Origin: VFMC01 sp963791635
GTDB taxonomy: Bacteria > Actinomycetota > Acidimicrobiia > Acidimicrobiales > Ilumatobacteraceae
Length of the DNA stretch: 64,000 nt
Direction: 5' to 3'
Assembly: GCA_963791635.1 (NCBI GenBank)
Contig: CAWBTC010000018.1
Location: 124,001 to 188,000, forward strand
Positions within the stretch are counted from its first letter, which is position 1, and each line of letters begins with the position of its first letter. The position numbers and the translations under genes were made by a program. Shown one piece after another: positions 1-9,382 of this stretch. The notes under the pieces were generated by a model. That model was not told where the DNA came from. It saw only the letters and a program-made list of their open reading frames with translations, and searched no databases.

Positions 1-150
1 GACGCTCGCTGACACCACGGGCCGGAGCGCGCTGTCGAACCAGGGATGTCGGTGAGTCGTCACGGTGATCTGGAGGTCGGTTCGGTTGGGCGGTCGTCGC
101 GTTCGTCGGTCGCGTTCGGTGCTCGCGCGACGATCAGGCGACGACGTGCA

Positions 151-2007
151 TCATGGACGATGGGCAGCCAGCCACATCGCACCGAGCGGGGACAGATCGA
201 CGAGCGCCGAGCACGGCTGGCCCTGCCATGGCACCTCGTCGGCCAGCGTGGTGGTGCGACCTGCGTTGAAACCACTGCCACCGAACTGAACGGCATCGGT
301 GTCGATGACGATGTCCCATGTGCCCGCCCACGGCAGGCCCACTCGATAGCCGCCGCGGGGAACCGGCGTGAAGTTCACCGCGCACGCCACGGCATGGTTG
401 CCACCGTTGGCCCAGCGCAGGAAGCCGTACACGGATTGCTCGGCATCGTTGGCCTCCAGCCACTGGAAACCGAGTGCGTCGTCGTCGCGCTCCCACACCG
501 CGGGCCATGTGTCAGCGGCCGCATTCAGCATGGTCACGAGATCGCGCACGCCGCGGTGGGGCGCGTGGTCGAGCAGGTGCCAGGGCAGTCCGGCCGAGTC
601 GTTCCACTCGGTCCACGAGGCGAGCTCGGCACCCATGAACACCAGCGGAGCACCCGGCAACGCCCACATCCACGCGTAGAGCGCGCGAAGGTTGGCGAAG
701 CGCTGCCAGTCGTCGCCGGCCATCTTGGCGAGCATGCTGCCCTTGCCGTGCACCACTTCGTCGTGGCTGAGCGGCAGCACGAACCGTTCACTGAAGGCGT
801 ACAGCAGACCGAAGGTGAGCTCATGATGGTGCCAACGCCGGTGCACCGGATCGTTCTTCAGGTAGCCGAGCGTGTCGTGCATCCAACCCATGTTCCACTT
901 GTGGGTGAAGCCGAGGCCACCGAACTCGACCGGGTGTGTCACCTTGGGCCACGAGGTGCTCTCCTCTGCGATGGTCATGACACCCGGGCACTCCGTGCCG
1001 ACCACCGCGGTCAGCTGCCGGAGGAAGTCGATCGCGGCGAGGTTCTCGCGGCCACCGAACTCGTTCGGCACCCACTCGCCCTCCTCGCGGGAGTAGTCGA
1101 GGTAGAGCATGCTCGCCACCGCATCGACACGCAGGCCATCGACGTGGAACTCCTGCAGCCAGTAGAGCGCGTTCGCGACCAGGAAGTTGCGCACCTCGTT
1201 GCGGCCGTAGTTGAACACGTACGTCCCCCAGTCGGGATGCTCACCCTGCCGGGGATCGGAATGCTCGTAGAGCGCGGTGCCGTCGAACCGGGCGAGGCTC
1301 CATCGGTCCTTCGGGAAGTGCGCCGGCACCCAGTCGAGGATCACCCCGATGCCGCGTCGGTGGAGGATGTCGACGAAGGCACGGAAGCCGTCAGGGTCTC
1401 CGTAACGCGCCGTCGGTGCGTAGTAGCCCGTGACCTGATAGCCCCACGATCCACCGAAGGGGTGCTCGGCCACCGGCAGCAACTCGACGTGGGTGAATCC
1501 GAGCGCGCTCACGTGGTCGGCCAGGGCCTCGGCCATCGAGCGGTAGTCGGTGAGCCCGTGACGCCAGGAGCCCAGGTGCACCTCGTAGATCCGCAGTGCG
1601 CGGTCGGTGCCGGTGGAGCGGTTGGTGAGCCAGGCATCGTCGCCCCACTCGTACCCGCTGCGACCCGCGACCACGCTGGCGTCCGACGGGGGACACTCGG
1701 CCGACGCGGCCATCGGGTCGGCCTTCATCACCACCTGACCGTCGGCGCCGTGCACCATGTACTTGTAACGATGACCCTGCAGCGCCCCGGGGCACACCGC
1801 TGACCACACGCCCGAGGTGCCCTGCGCCAGGAGCACCTCCGGCGTCCAGCCGTTCCAGTCGCCGACCACGTCGACACCACGTGCGTTGGGCGCCCACACC
1901 GCGAAGCGGATCGACCCGTCGTCGAGCTGGACCGCCCCGAGAACCTCCCAGAGACGACGATGCGTCCCTTCGCCGAGCAGGTGGAGATCGAGATCCGGGA
2001 GCAGCAC
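151..2007 (-). CDS. glgB: 1,4-alpha-glucan branching enzyme GlgB
   Basis: Transfers alpha-1,4-glucan segments to make alpha-1,6 branches in glycogen. The 618-residue product has an N-terminal CBM48-like region (VWAPNA, GDWNGW), a GH13 barrel and a C-terminal beta domain. Visible catalytic motifs are DWVPAHF, GLRVDAV with the nucleophile Asp295, AEES with the acid Glu348, and SHDEVVHGKGS. Length is at the short end for the family, so an N1-type extension is missing. The frame stays open upstream to 2217, but that would cross the divergent glycosyltransferase gene. GTG 2007 has TACGCT 7 bp upstream, which fits a leaderless start. It is divergent from the GT4 gene with 78 bp between them. Confidence 0.95.
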   Translation of the reverse strand: MLLPDLDLHLLGEGTHRRLWEVLGAVQLDDGSIRFAVWAPNARGVDVVGDWNGWTPEVLLAQGTSGVWSAVCPGALQGHRYKYMVHGADGQVVMKADPMAASAECPPSDASVVAGRSGYEWGDDAWLTNRSTGTDRALRIYEVHLGSWRHGLTDYRSMAEALADHVSALGFTHVELLPVAEHPFGGSWGYQVTGYYAPTARYGDPDGFRAFVDILHRRGIGVILDWVPAHFPKDRWSLARFDGTALYEHSDPRQGEHPDWGTYVFNYGRNEVRNFLVANALYWLQEFHVDGLRVDAVASMLYLDYSREEGEWVPNEFGGRENLAAIDFLRQLTAVVGTECPGVMTIAEESTSWPKVTHPVEFGGLGFTHKWNMGWMHDTLGYLKNDPVHRRWHHHELTFGLLYAFSERFVLPLSHDEVVHGKGSMLAKMAGDDWQRFANLRALYAWMWALPGAPLVFMGAELASWTEWNDSAGLPWHLLDHAPHRGVRDLVTMLNAAADTWPAVWERDDDALGFQWLEANDAEQSVYGFLRWANGGNHAVACAVNFTPVPRGGYRVGLPWAGTWDIVIDTDAVQFGGSGFNAGRTTTLADEVPWQGQPCSALVDLSPLGAMWLAAHRP

Positions 2008-2085
2008 GCCCCCGAGCGTAGGTGATTCTGAGGATCGAGTCCCGAGAGCACCAGCTCGGCAGACGATCGCACTACGGTCGGGGCA

Positions 2086-3246
2086 ATGCGCGTGTTGATG
2101 CTGTCGTGGGAGTATCCCCCGTTCGTCGTCGGCGGCATCGCTGCCCACGTCGACGGGCTGGCGAGAGCGATGGTCCGCGGCGGCCACGACGTCGTGGTGT
2201 TCAGCCTGCAGCGGCATGAGCCCGGATCACCCGACGTGGCCGACGACGAAGTGATCGACGGCGTGCGGGTCCTGCGTGCCACGACCGAGTTGCCATGGTT
2301 GCCCGAGGGTGACCTCGTGGCGCGAATGGCCTCCGCAAACCATCAACTGGTCGGCCTCGCGGGGCATCTCGGCGACTGGCGTCCGGACGTCGTGCACGCG
2401 CACGACTGGCTGGTCGCCTGGGCGGGCGACACGCTGAAGACCCTGTGGGACCTGCCACTCGTGGCCACGATCCACGCCACCGAGCGTGGGCGCCATGGCG
2501 GGCACGTCCCGCCAGGAATGCCCGCCGCGATCAACGCGGTCGAGTGGTGGCTGACGTATCAGGCACGCGAGGTGATCGCGTGCTCGAAGTTCATGGTCCG
2601 CGAAGTGGTCGGCGGCTTCGAGTTGCCGATCGAGAAGGTGCATCTCGTCCCGAACGGCGTCGACCCGGCGCTGTGGAAGCTGCCGGGGACCGCGCCGGCC
2701 CGCGAGCCGCTCGTCGTGGCGTGGGGGCGAGTGCAGTACGAGAAGGGGTTCCAGGTGCTCGTGCGGGCGATCGCCGAACTGCGCAGTCGCATCCCCGAGG
2801 TGCGCTGCATCATTGCCGGTCGCGGCAGTTACCTCCCTGAGTTGCAGACCCAGATCGATGTCGAAGGCGTCACCGACATCGTCGACCTCGCCGGATTCGT
2901 GCCCGACGCCGACCTGCGTCGCATCCTGCAGCGCGCCGGATGCGTGATCATCCCCTCGCTGTACGAGCCGTTCGGCATCGTCGCCCTCGAAGGCATGGCA
3001 GCCGGGGCCCCGACCATCGTCGCCCGCACCGGCGGCCTGGCCGAGATCGTCGACGGCACGAATGCCGGGCTGCTGTTCGAACCGGGCAACCACCACGATC
3101 TCGCCGATCGGATCGAACAGGTGCTCGCCGATCCGGCGGTCGCGGCGGCGATGACGGACAAGGCGGCCACGCTGATCAACGACCACTACACGTGGGACGC
3201 AATCGCCGCATCCACGATGAGGGTGTACGACGTTGCACGTCGCTGA
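2086..3246 (+). CDS. GT4 glycosyltransferase, glycogen synthase-like
   Basis: A 386-residue GT-B fold enzyme that probably uses a nucleotide-sugar donor to build alpha-glucan or maltose-1-phosphate. The N-terminal half has SWEYPPFVVGG, the glycine-rich donor loop of this group, and the C-terminal half has the family E(x7)E signature in EPFGIVALEG followed by TGGLAE. Length matches the actinobacterial GlgA/GlgM type (about 390 residues) rather than the E. coli GlgA type with KTGGL. The neighbours glgB and glgP support a glycogen role; the exact acceptor cannot be told from sequence. TACGGT ends 7 bp before the ATG, a leaderless arrangement. Confidence 0.85.
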   Translation: MRVLMLSWEYPPFVVGGIAAHVDGLARAMVRGGHDVVVFSLQRHEPGSPDVADDEVIDGVRVLRATTELPWLPEGDLVARMASANHQLVGLAGHLGDWRPDVVHAHDWLVAWAGDTLKTLWDLPLVATIHATERGRHGGHVPPGMPAAINAVEWWLTYQAREVIACSKFMVREVVGGFELPIEKVHLVPNGVDPALWKLPGTAPAREPLVVAWGRVQYEKGFQVLVRAIAELRSRIPEVRCIIAGRGSYLPELQTQIDVEGVTDIVDLAGFVPDADLRRILQRAGCVIIPSLYEPFGIVALEGMAAGAPTIVARTGGLAEIVDGTNAGLLFEPGNHHDLADRIEQVLADPAVAAAMTDKAATLINDHYTWDAIAASTMRVYDVARR

Positions 3247-3249
3247 CGG

Positions 3250-3318
3250 TTCCAGAGCAGATTCCAGCGTCTTCCAGAGCGATCCCCTCGTGTTCCACGA
3301 GCTTTCCACCTCGTTCCA
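3250..3318. promoter_or_regulatory. Cluster of six TTCCA motifs before glgP
   Basis: The 283-base gap between the glycosyltransferase and glgP holds no gene. TTCCA occurs at 3250, 3262, 3272, 3293, 3304 and 3314, with spacings of 12, 10, 21, 11 and 10 bp, close to whole helical turns. This looks like a multi-site protein-binding region, but no regulator is identified. The rest of the gap shows nothing recognisable apart from TACCCT at 3516-3521, 8 bp before the glgP start. Confidence 0.4.
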
Positions 3319-3529
3319 CCGGAGCACGCGCCGGCACGCCGGGCCGGAGCGTCGCTCGTCCCACCCCGATCAGCTCCGGTGAACGCGTCGTGGCAGCTCA
3401 GAGTGTTGGCACGACGGTCACCAGGAATCCGCCAGTCGCAGCTGCCCACCGTTGATGGGCTTGGTCGACTCGCGCTCTTCATACGGTCTTGACGGGGAAC
3501 GACATCGGTTTCCACTACCCTCGTTGGCC

Positions 3530-6010
3530 ATGCGTGCCGTCCGACACTTCACCGTCGTGCCCGCGATCCCCCCGGCTCTCGAGTCGCTGCGCGAGGTCGC
3601 CACCAACCTGCATTGGACGTGGGATCGCGAGACCAAGCACCTCTTCGAGCGTCTCGCGCCCGCCCAATGGGCAGCGTCGGGCCACGATCCACTGCGACTG
3701 CTCGCCTCGATCGAGCCCGAACGCTGGGCCGCGTTGGCCTGCGACGACGCGATCGTGCAGGCGACCCGTGAGGCCAAGGCTCGGCTCGATGCAGCCACCC
3801 AGGAACCGCGATGGTTCCAGGGTCGCACCGATTCGCCGCTGCACCTCGTGGCGTACTTCTCGCCGGAGTTCGGCATCAGCGAGACCCTCCCGCAGTACAG
3901 CGGCGGCCTCGGCATCCTGGCCGGCGATCACCTGAAGGCGACCAGCGACCTCGGCGTCCCCCTGGTGGCGATCGGTCTGCTCTATGCCGAGGGTTACTTC
4001 CGCCAGCGGCTGAACGCAGACGGTTATCAGGAGGAGCACTTCCCTCGTCTCGACACCAGTGGGCTCGCGCTCACCGACACCGGTGTGCAGGTCGAAGTCG
4101 ACGTTGCCGGCGACACCGTCAGGGTGCGGGCGTGGGAGGTCGAGGTCGGACGGGTGAGGCTGTACCTGCTCGACACAGCGGTCGACGGCAACAGCGCCGA
4201 TGGTTACGGCATCACCAACCGGCTGTACGGCGGCGACGCCGAGCACCGTCTGCGCCAGGAGATCGTCCTCGGCATTGCGGGCGTCCGCGTGCTCCGCGCG
4301 CTCGGTCTGCACCCTGAGGTGTTCCACACCAACGAAGGCCATGCCGGGTTCCTCTCGCTCGAGCGAATTCGCGAGCTCGTGTCGGGTGCCGGTGGTCAGG
4401 AGCCGTTGAACTTCACCGAAGCGGTCGAGGCGGTGCGCGCCGGAGGCGTGTTCACCACCCACACCCCGGTCCCTGCCGGAATCGACCGTTTCGAACGGCC
4501 GGTGATGGAGCGGTACTTCGGTTCGTTCGCCCGCGCATGCGGCACCGACTTCGACACGCTGATGAGCCTCGGCCACCGCCCCGACGAACCCGATGACACC
4601 CGGTTCAACATGGCGGTGATGGGCCTGCGCCTCGGCGGTCGGTCGAACGGTGTGGCCCAGCTGCACGGCGAGGTGAGCCGCGAGATGTTCGGTGGCCTGT
4701 GGCCCGACATCCCCGTGGACGACGTGCCCATCGGGGCGATCACCAATGGTGTGCACGCACACACCTGGGTCAGCGATCCGATCGATGCGATCCTGCGCCG
4801 GTCGGTGGGTGGCGTGTGGGATGGCGCCGACGCTGCCTCGTGGAAGGGCGTCGACGCGGTGCCCGCCAATGACATCTGGGCAGCACGCCGCGTCGGGCGC
4901 GCCCAACTCGTGGAGTTCGTGCGTTCGCGCCTCGGCGATGCGCTGCTCGACCCCGACGCGCTGACGATCGGATTCGCCCGCCGCTTCGCGACCTACAAAC
5001 GGGCCACGCTGCTGCTGTCGCAGCCCGAACGCCTGCGCGAGATGCTGCTGAGCGCCGACCGCCCGGTGCAGTTCGTGTTCGCCGGCAAGGCACATCCGGC
5101 CGACCAGCCCGGCAAGGACATGATCCGCGATATCGAGCTGTTCGCCCGCCACCTGGATGTCGGCCATCGGTTCTTGTTCATCCCGGACTACGACATGGCG
5201 GTCGCCCGTCTGATGTACCACGGCTGCGACGTGTGGCTGAACAACCCCCGCCGCCCGCTCGAAGCATGCGGCACCAGCGGCATGAAGGCTGCGCTGAACG
5301 GTGCGTTGAACTGCAGCATCCTCGACGGCTGGTGGGACGAGTGCTTCGACGGTGAGAACGGTTGGGCGATCACCTCTGCCGACGACGACCCCGACACCGC
5401 CCGACGCGACCTGCGCGAGGCGACCAGCCTGTTCGGCCTGCTCGAACGTGAGATCGTGCCCCTGTTCTACAACCGCGACACCACAGGTGTGCCGCACGGC
5501 TGGGTCGGCGCGATGAAGCACAACTGGACCTCGCTCGGTCCGTTCGTCACGGCTGCCCGCATGGTCCGTGACTACGTGACCGAGCTCTACGAGCCGGCCG
5601 CTGCGAGTGCCGCCGCCACGTCCGCCGGCAACTGGGCCCAGGCCCGTTCGTTGGCGACCTGGAAACAGTCGATCATCGCCAACTGGAACAACATCCGCGT
5701 GATCGGCGTCGATGGTGACACCGGTGCCGCCCACGAGGGCGACGAGCGCACGGCACGTGCCCACCTGTACCTGAACGGGCTGCACGCGAGCGACGTGAAC
5801 GTGCAGCTGCTGCACGGTTCGATCGACTCCACCGGCGAGTTCGTCGGGCGCCCCGAGGCGATCTCGATGACCCCGGACGCTGACGACATGTACTCCTGCA
5901 CCTACGAGGTGCACGCGGCCGGTCCGTACGGCTTCACCGTCCGGGTGCTCCCCACGCACCCCGCCCTCATCTCAGCCGTTGAGATGGGCAAGGCAGCCTG
6001 GGCGAGCTAG
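3530..6010 (+). CDS. glgP: Alpha-glucan phosphorylase (GT35)
   Basis: Releases glucose-1-phosphate from alpha-1,4-glucans with phosphate and a pyridoxal phosphate cofactor. The 826-residue protein belongs to the shorter alpha-glucan phosphorylase type common in actinobacteria (TIGR02094-like). FARRFATYKRA and the PLP-site motif CGTSGMKAALNG, with Lys586, are visible. The N-terminal VATNLHWTWDRET is typical of this group. The frame is open upstream to 3452, but ATG 3530 starts at the conserved N-terminus and has TACCCT 8 bp upstream. The gene follows the GT4 enzyme on the same strand, so synthesis and breakdown of glycogen are clustered. Confidence 0.95.
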   Translation: MRAVRHFTVVPAIPPALESLREVATNLHWTWDRETKHLFERLAPAQWAASGHDPLRLLASIEPERWAALACDDAIVQATREAKARLDAATQEPRWFQGRTDSPLHLVAYFSPEFGISETLPQYSGGLGILAGDHLKATSDLGVPLVAIGLLYAEGYFRQRLNADGYQEEHFPRLDTSGLALTDTGVQVEVDVAGDTVRVRAWEVEVGRVRLYLLDTAVDGNSADGYGITNRLYGGDAEHRLRQEIVLGIAGVRVLRALGLHPEVFHTNEGHAGFLSLERIRELVSGAGGQEPLNFTEAVEAVRAGGVFTTHTPVPAGIDRFERPVMERYFGSFARACGTDFDTLMSLGHRPDEPDDTRFNMAVMGLRLGGRSNGVAQLHGEVSREMFGGLWPDIPVDDVPIGAITNGVHAHTWVSDPIDAILRRSVGGVWDGADAASWKGVDAVPANDIWAARRVGRAQLVEFVRSRLGDALLDPDALTIGFARRFATYKRATLLLSQPERLREMLLSADRPVQFVFAGKAHPADQPGKDMIRDIELFARHLDVGHRFLFIPDYDMAVARLMYHGCDVWLNNPRRPLEACGTSGMKAALNGALNCSILDGWWDECFDGENGWAITSADDDPDTARRDLREATSLFGLLEREIVPLFYNRDTTGVPHGWVGAMKHNWTSLGPFVTAARMVRDYVTELYEPAAASAAATSAGNWAQARSLATWKQSIIANWNNIRVIGVDGDTGAAHEGDERTARAHLYLNGLHASDVNVQLLHGSIDSTGEFVGRPEAISMTPDADDMYSCTYEVHAAGPYGFTVRVLPTHPALISAVEMGKAAWAS

Positions 6011-6061
6011 ACACCCCAGGGCCACGGAGGCGGGTGGGCGTCGCTCGGTAGGGTGCCGTCC

Positions 6062-6850
6062 GTGACCTTCACGTTGCTGCCCGCCGTCGATGTGGCCGAC
6101 GGTCGGGCCGTCGGACTCGTCCAGGGCGAGGCCGGAACCGAGACCACCTACGGCGGTCCGCGCGACGCCGCGCTCGCGTGGCAGGCCGGCGGCGCGGAGT
6201 GGATCCACCTGGTCGACCTCGATGCCGCGTTCGGCCGTGGCTCCAACGCGGAGCAACTCGCGGCCGTGATCGGGGAGCTGGACGTCAAGGTGGAGTTGTC
6301 GGGCGGCATTCGCGACGACGCCTCGCTGGAGTGGGCGCTGTCCACCGGCTGTGCGCGAGTCAACCTCGGCACGGGTGCGCTGGAGGATCCGGCCTGGTGC
6401 GCGCGAGCGATCGCCGCGCACGGCGACCGGATCGCGGTCTGCCTGGACGTGCGCGTCGTCGGGGATCCGGACGGTGGTGCGCAGCACCGGCTCGGTGCCC
6501 GAGGCTCGACCCGCGATGCAGGCGACCTCTGGGAGACCATCGCGTGGCTCGACCGGGGCGGCTGCGCCCGCTACATCGTCACCGACGTGAGCACGGACGG
6601 CATGCTGTGCGGCCCCAACGTGGAGCTCTACCGGGCGGTCACCAGGGCCACGACGACCCCAGTCATCGCGTCTGGCGGGATCTCCACGATCGGCGACCTG
6701 GTCCTCTTGGCAGAGGCCGCGGCGACGGGGACGAACCTCGAAGGGTCGATCGTCGGCACGGCGCTCCACGCGGGCCGGTTCACCTTGCCTGAGGCGCTCG
6801 AAGCCATGCGTCGGTTCGACCTGGCCCGGGGGTCGGTCAGCGCCCCGTGA
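6062..6850 (+). CDS. priA: HisA/PriA-type phosphoribosyl isomerase
   Basis: A (beta/alpha)8 isomerase of histidine biosynthesis (ProFAR to PRFAR). The actinobacterial PriA form also does the TrpF reaction. The 262-residue protein starts TLLPAVDVADGRAV and has the catalytic pair Asp10 and Asp175 (VTDVSTDG), the same numbering as in M. tuberculosis PriA, which it resembles closely. In the active-site loop, the mycobacterial RGW is RGS here (Arg147, Ser149), so the Trp that contacts ProFAR is absent. Dual function is therefore uncertain. GTG 6062 is chosen because TAGGGT lies 7 bp upstream; GTG 6053 would add three residues. No other his or trp genes are nearby. Confidence 0.88.
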   Translation: MTFTLLPAVDVADGRAVGLVQGEAGTETTYGGPRDAALAWQAGGAEWIHLVDLDAAFGRGSNAEQLAAVIGELDVKVELSGGIRDDASLEWALSTGCARVNLGTGALEDPAWCARAIAAHGDRIAVCLDVRVVGDPDGGAQHRLGARGSTRDAGDLWETIAWLDRGGCARYIVTDVSTDGMLCGPNVELYRAVTRATTTPVIASGGISTIGDLVLLAEAAATGTNLEGSIVGTALHAGRFTLPEALEAMRRFDLARGSVSAP

Positions 6851-7610
6851 AGGCGGCCTTGCCCGGACCGTGCTCGAGGAAGCTCGCGACACCGATGCGG
6901 CTGTCGTCTGAGGTGAATGCCTCGGTGAAGAGATGTCGCTCCAACATCAACCCCTCGGCGAGGGTCTGGCCGAGGCCGCGGTCGACGGCCTGCTTGATGA
7001 GCGCCTGCGCGACGAGCGCTCCCCCCGCCACCTCGGTCGCGAGCGCCAACGCCCGCTCGTGCAACTGCTCGTTCGGCACCACCTCGTCGGCAAGGCCGAT
7101 CCGCAGCGCTTCGTCGCTCGTGACCTGCCGGCCGGTGATCATCAACTCCTTGGCCCGGCTGGGTCCCACGAGTCGCGGCAGGCGCTGGGTGCCCCCGCCT
7201 CCAGGAATGATGCCGAGCAGGATCTCCGGCTGACCGAAGACGGCCTTCTCGCCGACGATGCGGTAGTCGCAGGCCATCGCGAGTTCGCAGCCGCCGCCGA
7301 GTGCGTAGCCGCTGACCGCAGCGATCACGAAGCGGGGCAGGGCGGCGAGCGCGTCGAGGGTGGAATGGAATCCGATACCGATCCGGTGCGCCTCCGCGGG
7401 ACCGCCGAACTGGGAGATGTCGGCGCCGGCAGCGAAGATCCGCTCGCCACCGGTGACCACGACAGCGCCCGGCAGGTCGGCAGCGAGGTCGGCCAGCACC
7501 CCGCGGAGATCCGCCAGCACCTCCTGCGACAGCGCATTCACCTTCGGGTTGTTGAGCGTCACGACCGCGACACCGTCGTCGCGTCGTTCGAGGAGCACCA
7601 GATCGGCCAT
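6837..7610 (-). CDS. Enoyl-CoA hydratase/isomerase family protein
   Basis: A 257-residue crotonase-fold enzyme, most likely hydrating trans-2-enoyl-CoA in fatty-acid or related acyl-CoA breakdown. Visible are the oxyanion-hole segment AAGADISQFGG, the second glycine-rich segment SGYALGGGCELA, and GQPEILLGIIPGGGGTQRL with the acidic residue in the catalytic position. Substrate range cannot be read from the sequence. ATG 7610 has TAGCGT 7 bp upstream, so it probably has its own promoter although it lies 107 bp downstream of meaB on the same strand. Its 3' end overlaps the priA 3' end by 14 bp (convergent). Confidence 0.88.
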   Translation of the reverse strand: MADLVLLERRDDGVAVVTLNNPKVNALSQEVLADLRGVLADLAADLPGAVVVTGGERIFAAGADISQFGGPAEAHRIGIGFHSTLDALAALPRFVIAAVSGYALGGGCELAMACDYRIVGEKAVFGQPEILLGIIPGGGGTQRLPRLVGPSRAKELMITGRQVTSDEALRIGLADEVVPNEQLHERALALATEVAGGALVAQALIKQAVDRGLGQTLAEGLMLERHLFTEAFTSDDSRIGVASFLEHGPGKAAFTGR

Positions 7611-7717
7611 GCAGCCGACGCTACCGCCTTGCTCCAGCCCGGCTACAGGTCGCGCAACGACGCGGGATCTCCAGCGATGCGCGACCAGAACGCCCCGGGC
7701 CAACCGGGCGAGACGGG

Positions 7718-8680
7718 TCAGGCGCCGATGCCATCGAGCATCGCGTCGGCGGCGCCCCACGGATCGAGGTGTCGCTCGAGCACCTGCCGTTGCAGGTCCT
7801 CCCAGCGCTCGCCCGTCGCAATCTCACGGGCCCTTTGCTCGAGTCGGCGGGCCACGATCTCGCGCAACTCTTCGCGCAGGCGGAACGCTCGGCGACGGTC
7901 GAGCTCGCCCGAGGCGGTGATGAACGTGCGGTGGGCCAGCACGTTGTCCCACAGCTCCACCACTCCCGTGCCCTCGGTGGCCACGGCCGACAGGATCGGC
8001 GGGCGCCACGCATCGTGGGGCAAGTCGCTGAGATCGAGCATCTGTTCGAGGTCACGGCGAGTCTCGTCAGCACCTTTGCGATCGGCCTTGTTGATCACGA
8101 ACACATCGGCGATCTCCATCAGGCCTGCCTTGTTCGCCTGCACGCTGTCACCCCACCCCGGGTTCACGACGACGACGGTGGTGTCGGCCTTGCCGGCGAT
8201 CTCCACCTCCACCTGACCAACGCCTACGGTCTCGACGAGGATCCATGGCCGACCGATGGCGTCGAGCAGACGCACGGCCTCGGGCGTCGCGAGCGACAGT
8301 CCTCCGAGATGGCCACGTGTGGCCATCGAGCGGATGAACACACCCGGGTCGGTGGCGTGGTCCTGCATGCGCACCCGGTCGCCGAGGATCGCGCCACCGG
8401 TGAACGGTGACGAAGGATCGATTGCCAGCACGGCGACTTCGATGTCCTGCTTGCGCAGGTGGCCGATGGTCGCGCTGGTGAGCGTGCTCTTCCCGGCGCC
8501 TGGTGCACCTGTGAGTCCCACCGTGTATCCGCCGCCACCGAGGGGCGACGCGAGCCGACCGATCTCGCGGGCCTCGTCGCCACCGCGTTCGACGAGCGAG
8601 AGCAGGCGAGCGATCGCGGCACGATCGCCCAACCGGGCGTCGGCGAAGAGTTCGGCGGTGGGGCGGTAGCGGCGGCTCAT
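7718..8680 (-). CDS. meaB: Methylmalonyl-CoA mutase-associated GTPase MeaB
   Basis: A G3E-family GTPase that protects and reloads adenosylcobalamin-dependent methylmalonyl-CoA mutase. The 320-residue length is normal. Visible are Walker A GAPGAGKST (58-66), AIDPSSPFTGGAILGDRVRM, VETVGVGQ and the NKAD base-recognition motif, all typical of MeaB/ArgK. No mutase genes lie in the window, so the partner must be encoded elsewhere. It is followed on the same strand by the enoyl-CoA hydratase. No clear TANNNT or strong ribosome site is visible before the start, so the start is less secure than the identification. Confidence 0.93.
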   Translation of the reverse strand: MSRRYRPTAELFADARLGDRAAIARLLSLVERGGDEAREIGRLASPLGGGGYTVGLTGAPGAGKSTLTSATIGHLRKQDIEVAVLAIDPSSPFTGGAILGDRVRMQDHATDPGVFIRSMATRGHLGGLSLATPEAVRLLDAIGRPWILVETVGVGQVEVEIAGKADTTVVVVNPGWGDSVQANKAGLMEIADVFVINKADRKGADETRRDLEQMLDLSDLPHDAWRPPILSAVATEGTGVVELWDNVLAHRTFITASGELDRRRAFRLREELREIVARRLEQRAREIATGERWEDLQRQVLERHLDPWGAADAMLDGIGA

Positions 8681-8836
8681 ACGGGTTCGAATCGTTCAGG
8701 GCGGTGGGGCCGCGGCTCGTGCAGCGCCGGTCGAATGATCTCGATCGTCGCTTTGGTGGGGGCGCGCATGACGTGAGCGGGTCTTTCGGACGGGGCGCCG
8801 CCCATTCAACCAGGAGCCACCGTACGATGGCGACTC

Positions 8837-9382
8837 ATGAGAACACGTCCGAGCCTGGTCGGCGCGTCCGTGCTGACGCTCACGCTGGGGCTTTCACTGG
8901 CCGCCTGCGGTGGCGACGACGAACGCGCATCCACCACGTCCGTGGCGGTCGAGACGGCGGCACCGGCACCGCCGACGAGCACGACCCCGGCGCCCGATGA
9001 CACGGCCGATCTCCTTCCTGTCGGCACCGGCGACATCGCGTTGCCCATCGGGACGGGCGACATCCCGTTGCCGGTGGGCTCGGGCGACATCCCCCTCCCT
9101 CCGGTCACGGCCGACCTGCCGTACTCGGTGGGCGTCACCATCGGGCTCGACTCGAACCCGTTGCGCATCGAAAGGGTCCCGCTCGGGTCCACCATCGCAC
9201 TGTCAGTCACCAACCCCGACGTCGACGACGAGTTCCATCTCCACGGCTTCGACCTCGGTGACGGTCAGGTGGTGCCCGCCGGGCAGAAGGCCACGTTCAC
9301 CTTTGTCGCCGACCGGATCGGCTCGTTCGAGCTCGAGAGCCACGAGACCGATTCAGTGCTGATGGTGCTCGAGGTCGTGTGA
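8837..9382 (+). CDS. Cupredoxin-like lipoprotein
   Basis: A predicted exported lipoprotein of 181 residues: basic N-terminus, hydrophobic segment and a lipobox LAAC at about 21-24. A Thr/Pro/Ala linker follows, then an imperfect repeat (GTGDIALPI, GTGDIPLPV, GSGDIPLPP), then a C-terminal beta-rich domain of about 85 residues with DEFHLHGFDL and ESHETD. This resembles cupredoxin-like domains, but no Cys is present in it, so a classic type-1 copper centre cannot form. Metal binding through the histidines is possible but unproven. TACGAT lies 8 bp before the ATG. It is translationally coupled to the next small gene. Confidence 0.7.
   Translation: MRTRPSLVGASVLTLTLGLSLAACGGDDERASTTSVAVETAAPAPPTSTTPAPDDTADLLPVGTGDIALPIGTGDIPLPVGSGDIPLPPVTADLPYSVGVTIGLDSNPLRIERVPLGSTIALSVTNPDVDDEFHLHGFDLGDGQVVPAGQKATFTFVADRIGSFELESHETDSVLMVLEVV

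Noticed and set aside
1..63. Possible start of a minus-strand gene at GTG 63 running off the left edge
   Set aside because: Only 21 codons are visible, with no TANNNT or ribosome site and no recognisable motif.
3515..5959. Minus-strand frame opposite glgP
   Set aside because: Shadow of a strongly conserved phosphorylase gene.
8685..8700. GGGTTCGAATCG, like a tRNA T-arm
   Set aside because: The flanking bases do not pair and no acceptor or anticodon arm is nearby; it lies just before meaB.
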